This document shows positions 32,929-44,637 of a stretch of 64,000 nucleotides of DNA, piece after piece. The stretch's first letter is position 1. Each line of letters begins with the position of its first letter. Source of the stretch: Cytospora piceicola. Taxonomy: Eukaryota; Ascomycota; Sordariomycetes; Diaporthales; Cytosporaceae. The notes beneath the pieces were generated by a model that saw nothing but the letters and a program-made list of their open reading frames with translations, ran no database searches and was not told the origin of the DNA. The stretch is taken from contig JALQBC010000006.1 of assembly GCA_023375675.1 (NCBI GenBank), forward strand, positions 310,001 through 374,000, written 5' to 3'. The translations under genes and the position numbers were made by a program.

Positions 32929-35900
32929 GTTGACCAAGGTAGGCGGGCTATTGGCCCGACCGTCGAGTAGAAGGGGAAAGCTGAAGCCGGCGCCGTCAAG
33001 ACGCGGCAAGAAATGCCAACAACAACCGACCCGAAGTAGAGCCTCACTCTCTTATAGAGGTTGAGTACTTTGGACAGTATTGTGGTGTCGAATCGAATAG
33101 GTGATGCTTGTAGTACGCCGCAGTAACATGGGGATGGTTGATGTCCTTGTTTCCAATTAGGACCGGGAAGAATCTCCAAATCTCCTCGGTAATGTCGATA
33201 TTGCTTTCTCAGAATAACAGCTTGCACGGAGTGAATTGAAGTTGAAGTCGACGTTGACGGTGAGGGTTGCGAGTCAGAGATCGAGCAACAGCAATTATGT
33301 AGGTACTCTCAAGTCTCGCGTCGCGTTCCTTCCTTCCTATACTCCTTCACCAGTCTTTTTTTTATCTTGGCAGTTTCCTGTGTCGTTATAACCGTTTTAT
33401 TTGTGCACTTGGGTGGTCGACGGTGATGCGGTCCAGATATCGGCGGTAAAGAAGCTGGAGATGATTGGGGATTTGAGGTAGAAGCCAGCGGCCTCTACGG
33501 GATGTGTGGATGGCGGAGGAGGGAGGTTGCGACGGAGCAGTACTAGATTGTGAGGGACAGAGGAGAAAGACGCACAGAGACTCAGGCGTCAGGAGTGAGG
33601 ACTGTAACAGGGACATCTGGGGGAACTTGCTGGGGCACAGGAGGCGCAACAGGATAGAGTGGGGAACGAGACTTGGGGCACACACGGTTAACAGTGATGA
33701 ACCTGGTATGTAGGGGGGGCCCGTGACCGGGTGACCCCGTCGATATCACGGACCAGGTACCTGGCCTGTGTTCACTGCTCGGTACCTGCGCCTAGCACCA
33801 AGCGGACGTTTTGCTGGTATGTACCTAAATATACAGTATACGATAGCAGTAGAGGGTACCTACCTACCTGCCTACCCGCCTACCTACCTGCCCAGGTCGG
33901 TACTTAGGTACGTACCTAGGTAGGTAATCCGTTCGTGATGATAGAAACCGGCACCGATGCTGCAGCAAGCAAGATTTAGCTGATGCAAGTTTAGATTCGC
34001 ATCTACCCAGTACCTACCTAGGTAGATACTGTGTGATCCATGTACATACCTAGCCTACGTATCTCGCAAGGTTGTTACTACCTAGGTAGTCAAGATCCTT
34101 TTCCCTCTTCCTCCTTCCTACCTAACGTCCATGAGGATTGCATGACTTGAAGTTGAGATTGATGGTGGAAATGATGTTGTCGACGGGCCTCCAATGCTAT
34201 GTAGTAACATAATGGCGTAACAAGTGGCTCGACATGCAGAGAAGGCTCACTTGACGAGTTTAAAGTTAAGCCACACGTGAAAGACCCGTGGACCCCCACA
34301 AGATTGTCACCGTCATGTAGGTACACGTGGGCACAAGAAAGCAGTGCCCCGTCCTGTCCGTCCTCTAACCAATCCTCTAACCAATCCTCTAAACAATTAG
34401 CTCAGGGCGGCCCAGCTGCCCAGAAAAGAGGCTGGCCCTGGGGTTTTCTTCCAACCTGCCAGTCCATCAACTTCTTGTTCAAGTTTACTGTTATCAATGA
34501 CAAGCAAAGCAGTCCCAAAAGAGCTCGGTTGAAATCCGGGTTACCGCCACCCGGCACACGATTGGCGTCAACTCCGCCACTGACACCAATGCAAGGCGCG
34601 CAGAGTGGTCAGACTTCCCAGTTTTCTGTGTCTGTCAGTCTGTCTGTCAGTCTGTCTGCAGCTCTGCAGCTCTGCAGCCCAATCCTGCTTGTCAGGCTTG
34701 TCACAGTCCCGTGGACTTCTCGTGTCTCGTGTGGCTGTACAGTACATGTTCATTTCTGGGTACATCCATACTTCTTGATGGGGTCAGTTGAGGCAGGACA
34801 ACGGATTGACATTACATTGTAGATGCTTATAACTTGGCATTCTAGCGGCCCGGCGGCTGGGAAGTTGATCACGACGGGCGGAAATTAAATTCAACACAAC
34901 TATGTAAGGTGTTTCAGATTTCAGATTTGTCGTCTATCATTGATCAACCTTGGACGGGCCCCGTCCAAAACCACCGGCACGTAGTTTACCCCGTACGCGT
35001 TGCGACGCTGTTTTTTCACGTTTTTTTGGTGAGACTATGCGCATCATATCTCGTCAATCTTGACCAAGTTCCAACATCCTGTCCTATAAATTTACTACAT
35101 ACGTAGGCCCCGGCAATGTGCTTCATATTAATTGACAAATCTACATGGTACTTACACTTCCAGGTCCAGGTATACATGGGTCGAATCTGAAGAGCCCTGA
35201 TACACATAACAAGACGGCGGTTAGTACCTTTCCTTTCCTACACTAGTGGTTCAATGCAACCCTCGCAGCCTCGTTCCCCCCTTCCCCGACTTTCATCCAG
35301 ACTCAAGTGATTACTTTAAATCCGGTGCTTCGGCCCTTTTCCACAGTGGATGATTGTTGTGGCGTGTGGAGTCGCGCCACACCCGAACGAACAGCGACAT
35401 CTAGAGTCCTAGATGCAGGCTAATGGAGCTATTGGAGATGATCCATACTTTACTGTAGATGTTCTAACCCTTAGTCGCGGGACCATCCATGGACGATTTG
35501 CATACTAACGGCATGATTGGGGGGCAAGTAATAAGTCAGGACACACGCATTGACATTCGTAGTTTGATGACGGTGCAAGTGCAAGTGCATGTGCTGCTGC
35601 GTGGAATGTCGCTCCGAGTCGAATTGATTTCCAACAGCCAGCAACATCAACCTTGAGGAGAGGTTGCGCTCAATTGAAAAGAGCTTCTACCGTGTCCCTC
35701 CGTTGCCCTTGATATTTATTACCTACTTAAGTACCTACCATATTTGAAGATGATTCAGTATTTCAGGTACTTAGTATATGTATCTAGGTAGCCAACTTGG
35801 ACTTCACTACCCGCTACTGCTGGTCCAGCCTACCTATCTACGTCTAGACAGTGTTGAACGATGGACGTGTTGAATGGATTACAAAGACACAAATTACAAT

Positions 35901-36207
35901 AGATGGCACTTTTGATTGAGACAAATAATAGATCACCAGAGACAATTCCTATCGGCATGTCCGCGTTTCCGGCCTCCGAACTCTGGGACGGCTCTTTTGG
36001 ACGGCCACGGCCGCGCCAAGCCTTCGGCGATAGAGCGGGCTCCAAAAGACCGGCTTACCGTCATCGATTATCCGTCATCACTTGTATCTTCCGACCTGAC
36101 CGTTTGCCAACGTCCATCCTCCATTCCCTCCTACCTCAGCCAATTCTGATCTCGTCAACCCTTCCCCCGCCCCTCCTTATTGACTTTCTAGATCAAAGAA
36201 GGCGGCT
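32929..36207. other. Long spacer between divergent palI and ABC1-like genes
   Basis: About 3.3 kb containing both promoters. It holds dense TACCTAGGTA-type palindromes at 33840-34090 and 35720-35840, a triple TCCTCTAACCAA repeat at 34361-34397, and CTGTCTGTCAGT repeats at 34628-34662. A CTTGGC (inverse of the PacC core GCCAAG) lies at about 33366, which is a single weak site. No gene recognised. Confidence 0.5.
34361..34397. promoter_or_regulatory. Tandem CCAAT-containing 12-mers
   Basis: Three head-to-tail copies of TCCTCTAACCAA (the third is TCCTCTAAACAA) give two perfect CCAAT boxes 12 bp apart. The CCAAT-binding HAP complex is the known reader of such boxes in fungi. A role here is inference: the element is 1.4 kb from palI and 1.8 kb from the ABC1-like start. 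Confidence 0.4.
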
Positions 36208-38395
36208 ATGTTCCGCCAAAACATAGCCCGAGGCCTTGACCGGCATAACGCGCTCTCATGTCGCCTCCACCCCTCGTCACATGCGGCTGCCAGACCCGTC
36301 ACAGGGCCAGGACCCATCCTGCGGGATTCCCGAGCCCGACTCCATTCATCAGCATCACTGCGACCGCGCAGCTCGACCCTCAACCCGCACCGCCTCGACC
36401 ACCACCTCCACCGCCGCCCCCTCCAGACCGGCGCGCCGTTCCAGCCCCTCCGCGGCCCCCCCTCGCCGTCCTCCCTCGGCGCGCCCAAGGCCGCCCGGTC
36501 CTTCAAGCGCACGCGCAAGTGGGCCCGGCGCCTCCTCGTGCTCGCCGCCGTGGGCGGCACGGCCTACCTCGTCGACAGGCAGGTCTACGCCTCGGGCCTG
36601 GGGCGCACGCTGCGCACCTTCGGCACCGGCGTGCTCGTGGCCGTGGACTACAAGCTCAACTTCCGGGCGCGGCCCCTGCCCCTCGTCGGCAGCGCCGGCG
36701 GGATCCCCGAGCTGCACCGGCGCTCGGCCGAGAGGATGTCGGACCTGCTGCGGCACAACGGCGGGCTGTACCTCAAGATCGGGCAGGCCATCGCCATGCA
36801 GAGCGCCGTGCTGCCGCCCGAGTTCCAGAAGATGTTCGCCCGCATGTTCGACGACGCCCCGCAGGACGCCTGGGAGGAGGTGGAGAGGGTGATACGGCAG
36901 GACTTTGGCGGCCGGAGCGTGCAGGACGTCTTCGGCGTGAGCTTCTCGGGCGGCGAGGGCAGCGGCGTCATCGAGAGGACGGCCAGGGCGAGCGCAAGCG
37001 TCGCGCAGGTCCACTGGGCGCGGCTGCCGGATGGGAGGGAGATTGCGATCAAGATCCAGAAGCCGGAGATCGCCAAACAGATTGGTTGGGACCTGTGGGC
37101 GTTCAAGTAAGTGTATTCTTTCTTCCTCCGCCTTGCTGGAGGCTCTGTCCTGATTGGCAATTGCTAACTTTGTGTGCGCGCGCAGAGTCGTATCGTGGGT
37201 GTATAGCAAATGGTTTGACCTTCCACTCTACACCCTAGTTCCTTACATCACTGAGAGGTTGGAACTCGAAACGGACTTCCTCAACGAGGCAAAGAACGGC
37301 GAGACCATGCGTGAGCTCATCAACAACGAGCCCTCGCTCCGCGGCCGCGTCTATGTTCCCATCGTCTACCCCGAGCTATCCTCTCAGCGCGTGTTGACCA
37401 CAGAGTGGATTGAAGGAATTCGCCTATGGGACAAGGCCGCCATGACCGGCCCATGGCTCGGTGGCTACGGCAAGGGCTCGCCGGGTGTACACGGGGCGCT
37501 GTTGGATCCGCCTGATATGGCTACGATACGTCGCGAATTGCAGCAGAACCCACGCACTCAATACTTCAAGCCCGACCGAACGCAGTGGAAAGGACCACGG
37601 GGCAAGGGAGGACTAGGGCTTTCGACCAAGGACGTGATGACGACGATGGTCGACCTTTTCAGCGCGCAGATCTTCAAATGGGGTGTTGTTCATTGTGACC
37701 CTCATCCAGGTAACATTTTCATCCGGCGGCTACCCAACGGGCGGGCGGAGCTCGTCTTGATCGACCACGGGCTGTACGTCTACATGCGGCCCAAGTTCAG
37801 GCGCGAGTACGGCGAGTTCTGGAAGGCCTTGATCACGTTCGACAACGCGACCATCAAGAGGGTCACGGAGGAGTGGGGGATCAAGGCGGCCGACATCTTC
37901 GCGTCGGCGACGCTCCTGCGGCCGTACGAGGGCGGCGACCAGGCGTTCAAAAAGGGCCTGATGCTGGAGGGAAAGTCGCAGAGCGAGATCAGCTTCGAGA
38001 TCCAGCGTAAGATGAAGCAGGGGGTCCGCGACATCCTCGCGGACGAGCAGAACTTCCCCCAGGAGCTGATCTTCATCGGGCGCAACATGCGGATCGTGCA
38101 GGGGAACAACCAGTACCTGGGCTCTCCGGTCAACAGGGTCAAGATGATGGGCGAGTGGGCCTCCAAGAGCTTGTTCATGGACCCCAACCTGCCATGGCAT
38201 GAACGGTTCAGGAACCGATGGCGACACCTGCTGTTTGTAACTGTATTGTTCGGGACCGATATCGTCTTTTATTTCTACAGGTTACGGCAGTTACTTGGAT
38301 TTAGCGGTGGAATGGAGGACGAGGTTGAGGCAAGGATGGCCGGCATCGCTAGAGATATGGGGGTCGAGCTTCAGCATGGAGTGTTCGAGGGCTGA
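36208..38395 (+). CDS. MCP2: ABC1/ADCK1-type mitochondrial kinase-like protein (Mcp2-like)
   Basis: Exons 36208-37106 and 37186-38395 join in phase to 702 aa. The first 95 residues are Arg/Ser/Pro/His-rich and almost free of acids, a mitochondrial presequence, followed by a hydrophobic helix (WARRLLVLAAVGGTAYLVD). The ABC1-specific KxGQ motif is in LYLKIGQAIAMQSAVLPPEF (about 186-206). The Ala-rich nucleotide loop is TARASASVAQVHWARL, and the Lys of EIAIKIQKPE lies near 281. ExD is in LELETDFLNEAKN, the catalytic loop is VVHCDPHPGNIFIRR (about 465-480), and the DFG equivalent is LIDHG. The insert and overall length place it with Mcp2/ADCK1 rather than Coq8. These proteins act at the mitochondrial inner membrane in lipid homeostasis. 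Like other ABC1 proteins it may not phosphorylate proteins. Confidence 0.88.
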
Positions 38396-39957
38396 AAGGA
38401 AGTGGATGGGGGCCCTAGACAAGATCCGACGGATGCCTTGTGGATAGAGACATGGGAGCTATGTAGAACAAGAGTGTAGAGACTCGGGTCATACGTATAG
38501 ATGGGGACGATCATAGCTACGCTATACAGTACAGACCACATGGACATGAAAGCGGCTGGCGTTGGTGTATTGGGATTAGGCATCGATTCACAATGAGAGA
38601 CACGGACACTCCATTCTACATACATGCAGAAAAGAATACAATGTCCGTATTGACAGTTCTCTGTTTCTCGTTACTAAGAATAGTATTTGAGATCTGGAAC
38701 AAGTGTCGTCGGGGACCGCTCCGCTACCGCTTCCCTCTTGCTGGGCCTGGAGTTGCAACCAATTTATAAGGCCAATTCGAGACGCTTGGCTACTGATGAT
38801 ACCAGTCCGGGACATTAATCTGGGTCTGAAGAGAGATGGCAATCTTGCAGCGTTTTAGAAACGAAGAGGACATCGTTCTAGAAGTCAAGATTGTCTCGGG
38901 GGGCCATGAGCTGTGATGTAACGGGCTCAAATTGGCTGGGGGTTTGTGAAACAGTTGCCCAATTGTGTTCCTTGTTTCTCTTTTTGGAGCGTGTTCTCTT
39001 TTTTCAATATCCATCCGAGTGAAGGATGTACAGGATGACAATCGCACTTTCGCTTTGCCCCAAGGGAAAACCGGCAGGGTTTGAACCGCGCTTCCCTGAA
39101 CAATTCAAATTTACGGTGAAGAAGTTGCCGTTGGGATCCCGAAACCAAGACGCTGACTGGCATGGCCCGAATTGTCTAGTGTAGACAATAGAATAGTGTA
39201 GGCAATAGAATGCCCAGGTGCATGTGCCCTCGTGGCACAATCGGCTGGAAAGAAGCATACCAAGCGGCAAAGGAGACATGCTCAGGGCCTCTCGACAGCA
39301 GACAGCATGCGAATGGCCGTTGAAGAGACAGGGCGTGCATCATACCTACTTACTGTGTAGGTACTTACTTAGTACATAGGCAGGCCGGGATGTCACGAGC
39401 CTTCTTTTTCCACGGCCTCCGTTCTGGAGTGGAACTAGCTTGGTGTTAAATGATTGGCTGAGCGGCATTTGACGCTTCTTCTTCCGCAGACAGGGGCAGG
39501 GGTCATGTTGCCTGCAATCTTAACAAGGGGCCCTCTGCTGCCGCAATCCTGAGCTTATTATCATATCGAGGTGGTCAGAGCATATGTACAGACTTCGTCG
39601 CTGTGCCGAGGGAGGAAGTTGTGCTGGTGATGGATTGTCCTCCAGGATACGGATGAAGAGTACAGATTCGTACCCACCCACTAAGTACCTAGGTATCTAC
39701 AGGAACGTGGCGATACCTACCGTTGAGTACCTAGGTACGGTACAGTACTATAAGTACTTAGGTACTTGAGTGGTACCTGAGTACCAAGGGAGTGCTAGGC
39801 CTATCGAACTTGAAAGGTTGTCCGACATGGAATCCGGAGATGATGGCCAGAGGATGCCAGACTAAATCTGCGACCCTTCGCATAAGGATGACGGGGGCAC
39901 ACGGTTGATTGGCCGAAAGGAGGAAGACCGTTTATTAGTTCATAGTGTACCCAAGTA
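38396..39957. other. Spacer upstream of the MITE
   Basis: 3' flank of the ABC1-like gene. A cluster of TACCTAGGTA/GTACTTAGGTAC-like palindromes lies at 39344-39785. No conserved frame. Confidence 0.45.
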
Positions 39958-40190
39958 CCTACAGGTCGCCGGGGTAATAAATGTTAGTTCGAGACCGTAC
40001 TGACAAGGGGTCATGTATTGTACTGCTTCTCGCAACTTCTATGTGAGGGTACTTTACAGGTCAACCTGCAGAGCTCACCTGCAACTGATCCTTCCAATCA
40101 ATGAGTCTCTTTATGGCCAGAGTGGAGTGGTTCCAGTAAATCCACTGGTACGGTCACGAACTAACCTTTATTACCCCGGCGACCTGTAGG
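39958..40190. mobile_element. MITE with 43-bp terminal inverted repeats, TA target duplication
   Basis: The left end (39958-40000) begins CCTACAGGTCGCCGGGG. The right end (40148-40190) is its reverse complement over all 43 bases with two mismatches. The element is flanked by TA on both sides (39956-39957 and 40191-40192), the target duplication of Tc1/mariner/pogo-class transposons. The 147-bp interior has no open frame. The near-identity of the ends, about 95 percent, suggests fairly recent transposition and that this copy escaped RIP. The mobilising transposase is not in the window. Confidence 0.9.
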
Positions 40191-41837
40191 TAGGTGTTTC
40201 GAAGATTAGATTATGATAGCGTTCCCAGGTGCATGGGTCTGCCCAGTGCCCGCACTCAAGTGGTTTAGGGTGGCACCAGTTTGACGGGTGGTTAGTTTAG
40301 TGGGTGGGTCGATAACGGTGGGGATCTTTCAGGCACCGTCCCCCTCTAAGTGGCCCAAAGTCGGTCCTAGCGTTGGTAGCGCATTGAGCCCCTGAACGAC
40401 ACTCGATAAAGTCCCCTGATTTGCAGGTCAATGCCTGGATGGGTTTGGAGAAGATGAGATGAGGTGAGAGTTGGCCCGAGTTCAAATGGTCCCTGTCGAC
40501 CCCAGGTTCGCAAGCCCACCCACCTGCCTGTCGTGAATAGGTAATCCAAGCCTACCTTCGGTTGTGTTTGGCATTCTGTTTTGTTTTGTGGTTTTCTTCC
40601 CTCTCACCCCTCCCTCCATCAACTTGTTCAATGTTCAAGGCCGGGTCCTGAACTTCAAGAGTTGTGGTCGAAAAATGAGCGTCATCATCAATCACATGCA
40701 GTAGTAGTGGCGTCTTTCCCTCCTTCACACCACAACGCTCGTTCCGTCAACAAATACTACCATACTCTTTGAAACACATTTCATTCTGTTCTTCTACAGC
40801 CTACAGCCTGCAGCCTTCCGTCGCGCAGCATTCTACCACCACCGACAACACAAAATCCCAAACCATCACCGACTTGTTCGGCCCGCAACGCGAAACTGGA
40901 CGACGGCCGACTTGGGAAGCTTTAGTCGTGACGAGAAAACTGTGGTCTGCAAAGCTGTACGTCGTACATACGTGCCCCTTTTCCCATCCCATCCCATGTC
41001 CTCTCTACATTCATTTTTGGTTCATTTTTCAACGTTGTGTTGGTTGGATCGCGAGATGCTCGCCCAATGGATGGTTGTCATTGCGGAACTGGCAATTGGT
41101 GATGCGCCGGTTGAACGCACAACGCAGTTAAATTCCCGAGTGTCTGCAAGGTATAGTTCAATGTGACTATAACAAGAGCGCTCGAAGTGCCGGTTCACGT
41201 TCGGCTCTGAGCCTTCAGTCACCATCACGAGGTCATCCAGCATCCAGCATCCACCCGCATCTTATCTTGCAGCGCCAGCATATGCGCCCTGCCCTGCGGA
41301 GAAGATCGACTGCCGACGCTGATCTGCAAGTGGTCTACAAAGACCAATCAACCTCGTTTCGCGCCGAAGATACAGACTGACAATCATCGTCGATAGCAGA
41401 AAGCAGACAGCCGCCATTTCAGACATTCGTCTTGTCCCTGAACCAAGAAAATAATACTGGAAAGAACCGAGAACGTCCAATCAAGGAAAGCGACAAGTAC
41501 CCACTTAGGTACCTAGGTATATCTATAATCTGCCTCCTCCTATACAAACTACTTCCAATCGCAATTAGAAACCCGATAACCCCCCGTTCGGAGTCAATTT
41601 GACTGCCACACCCCTCCTTCCTGCAAAGACGTCACGTTCGTGCCTACCAATCCACTCACTGTACCAATCGACTGACTTGCCTTCTTCGACAAGCTCCAAC
41701 CACATTCCTCAGGACGCCAAACCGCTTCTCCCCCTCTTACGCACCGAGTGCCTTCCCTACCGCCTTGTACAAAGTCACCCTGCTGCCTTGTGCCGTAGTG
41801 GCTTCCTAGAAAATAGCCCCGTCACCACCTTCAGACA
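40191..41837. other. Septin promoter/leader region
   Basis: About 1.6 kb between the MITE and the septin gene. The final 300 bp are pyrimidine-rich leader sequence with one TACCTAGGTA palindrome near 41510. No other feature seen. Confidence 0.45.
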
Positions 41838-43414
41838 ATGAGCAATCCTAACCGCTCAAGCATCGGCATGATGCTTAGACGCAGCAAATCAGGGGAGGTG
41901 AAAGGGGGAAGGAAGGCCCAGCAGGCCGCCAGAGAGGCAGAACTCCTACGCCAGCGCAATTTTCCCGTTCCCAAATCCCCACCCCGTCTTCCACAGCTCT
42001 ACAACGGAGCGCCCGCCCCTCTGTTCGAACACTTTGGCGGAGACGCCCGTCCCGACTCCGTCTCCATCGTCTCAGGCAGGACAGAACGGCGTCAACAGAG
42101 CACACCTCGTTCCTCGATGGAGCCATCTCGTGTTGCCCCTAGCACCAGCGCCCCGGCTGTCCCGCCAATCCCCGATGGACCCTGGGTCGATCCCTATGCC
42201 CGCACCGAGAGCATGACCAATCGTGGACGGTACAGCTATGCCAGTAGTGCGGTGAGCACTGTCAACAGCCCTCGACGTGTCCGGAGGAGAAAGGATCCAA
42301 CTCCCTTCAAGTAAGCCAACAAGTGTCTCCCCGTTTGAGTGCCAGTAGCTAACAGTCTACCAGTATTTTGATCGTCGGCACCCGGGGTGCTGGCAAGACA
42401 TCCTTCCTCGAATTTCTCAAGACCGCCCTAGCTCTCCCTGCGAAGAAGCGAGCCAAAAGCACTTTCCACGCCGAAGAGAACTTCAACCGAGCCCAGCCGA
42501 CTGGCAATTTCATCCCTCACTATGTCGAGAGCGAAATCGACAGTGAGCGGGTTGGACTGACGTTGTGGGACTCGGAGGGATTGGAGAAGAATGTCGTTGA
42601 TCTACAACTCCGAGAGATGTCGGCTTTCATCGAGAGCAAGTTCGAGGACACATTCACAGAGGAGATGAAGGTCGTGAGATCACCTGGTGTACAGGATACC
42701 CATATCCACGCAGTCTTCCTGGTCCTCGATCCGGCTCGCCTTGATCGGAACATATCCGCTGCTAAGGTCCTGAGCGCCAATGGCAACGGCAAGTATCACC
42801 CCGACACTCGGCTTGTCGGCAGCTTGGATGAAGATCTCGACATTCAGGTCTTGCGCACCCTGCAGGGCAAGACGACCGTCATCCCCATCGTTTCGAAAGC
42901 CGACACGATCACCAGCAAACACATGTCCGTTCTGAAGAAGACAGTCTGGGACAGTCTGAAGAAAGCGAATATGAACCCTCTCGAGGTCCTGGGTGTTGAA
43001 GACGACGAGTACGATTCGGCTCCTCGACGGTCTCGAATTCCGGAGGAAGCCGAGGAAGACGGTGATGTCGAGGGAGACGATGATGGCGAAACGTTGCCCA
43101 TACAGGGGAATGACTCGCCCAGGAGCTCCAAGAGACAGTCCAACGGCTCTGCCAGTCGAAACCCGGACGAGAGCCCCTACATCCCAATGTCAATCATCAG
43201 CCCCGACCTCTACGAGCCCGAGGTCGTTGGCAGACAATTCCCGTGGGGCTTCGCGGATCCATACAACGACGAGCACTGTGACTTCTTGCAGCTGATGAAC
43301 TCGGTCTTCGGAGAGTGGCGTGGAGAGCTCCGCGAGGCCAGCAGAGAGCAGTGGTATGAGGGCTGGAGGACGAGCCGTCTCAAGCAGCGCGATGGTCCAG
43401 TCCGACGACATTAG
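41838..43414 (+). CDS. aspE: Septin, AspE-type (filamentous-fungal group)
   Basis: Exons 41838-42310 and 42364-43414 give 507 aa. A 157-residue Ser/Pro/Arg-rich extension precedes the GTPase domain. The P-loop G1 is GTRGAGKTS (163-171), G3 is DSEG (227-230) and G4 is SKAD (335-338). IISPDLYEPEVVGRQFPWGF followed by the CDFLQLMNSVFGEWRGELRE region corresponds to the septin unique element. A strongly acidic insert (EEAEEDGDVEGDDDGE) interrupts the domain after G4. There is no C-terminal coiled coil. These traits match AspE of Aspergillus, a septin group absent from yeasts. AspE is needed for assembly of higher-order septin structures but is not stably part of the core hetero-octamer. It would act in the cytoplasm and cortex. 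Confidence 0.88.
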
Positions 43415-44637
43415 GAGAAGAGATTCGGACCTGGCGAGCCAAACGTGGAGGTTTGCTTCGACCATAAGTGCTCTCGCCCGCCCCACAGGGTTGTCACCGC
43501 CTGATGTCTCCCTTACTTGAATTCAGCCGCCGCACCCCAAGCCACATACCATCCTAGCGATTGTCCAAAGAGGTGTAGAGTCATGCCGGCTGTATTATTC
43601 TCCCTTCCGTGGACTATGCATCGGCATGTACAAACTACTATACAGTAGTGTAAGCGCTAGGGTCCCTCCGGCTCCACAGGGCAAACGAACATTGATGCAG
43701 GCCATGTCACGGCACGTCAAGGTCCACTCTCCACCACAACAAACGGCGACATCATCTTGCCAGATGTCACTCGGGAGACTTCAAGCCTACCATCAAAAAC
43801 GTGTCTGCAAGCGTTATCTCACGAATTTTCTTTCCTACGTCTAAGCCATTCAAGAAACTACAAAAACCCCCGGGCTCTTCTCATTGCTTGAGGCTTTCTT
43901 TTTCAAAGAGACGGGGTTAATGATCGATTCTTCTTCACTTTTTTCTTACTTTGCGTTTTTCTTCGATTCAGTTTAGGATTCCCCCAGGGTTTGATGGATT
44001 TTTGCCATGGGCAGGATGTTTTATTATTGCGAGATGGGAAGCGGACGGCCAGTGGAAGGAGAAGGACGCAGGGACGCAAGGAGGTTTGCTGAATGCTAGA
44101 TGCCTTACATGATGCTGCTACTGGCTAGCCCGGCCTGAAGTTGATCCTGACAGAGGTTGACTGGACGTTCAGGAGGATCCCAAAGATGAGGGTATTAAAG
44201 ATCACTTCTTTGACGCACTGTCAGCACCACCTGTTTGTTACTCTTACCTACCAATACATCTCTGAAAAGTGACATGCCACCGGTCGTGTAGAAAGGCCTC
44301 ACAAAAATGGTTGAGTGATCAGGTATTGTCGATTATAAATTTCAATGCTAGACTCCGTTATCCCTCGACCTATCAATCATTCATCTCTAGGACTGGCCAG
44401 CACACACGGGACAACTTGTGCGTCTTTGAAACTAGACGAGTCGTCCCAGTCCGCTCGTCTTGTATAGTAGCTTTTTGCCAACCTCCAGACCTCATCAACC
44501 ACCCACTCTCACGACTTCTCGCCAATTACCGTCTGTGGGGGTCCCCAGATATATCTAGGAATTTCATGTCCCACCACCGGCGGCGACGGTAAAACCCTCA
44601 AGTCATGCCCCAAACGTGACAGCCCGCATAGATTTCT
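43415..44637. other. Convergent spacer, septin to Sec21
   Basis: About 1.2 kb of 3' flanking DNA from two convergent genes. No conserved frame, repeat or RNA gene seen. Confidence 0.45.

Noticed and set aside
36236..37209. Other frames across the ABC1-like gene's first exon (up to 326 codons)
   Set aside because: Shadows caused by high GC. Only the frame starting at 36208 has KxGQ and the other ABC1 motifs and splices to the second exon.
39020..39260. tRNA-like GGTTTGAACC box near 39077
   Set aside because: No cloverleaf could be paired around it on either strand, and the A-box consensus is missing.
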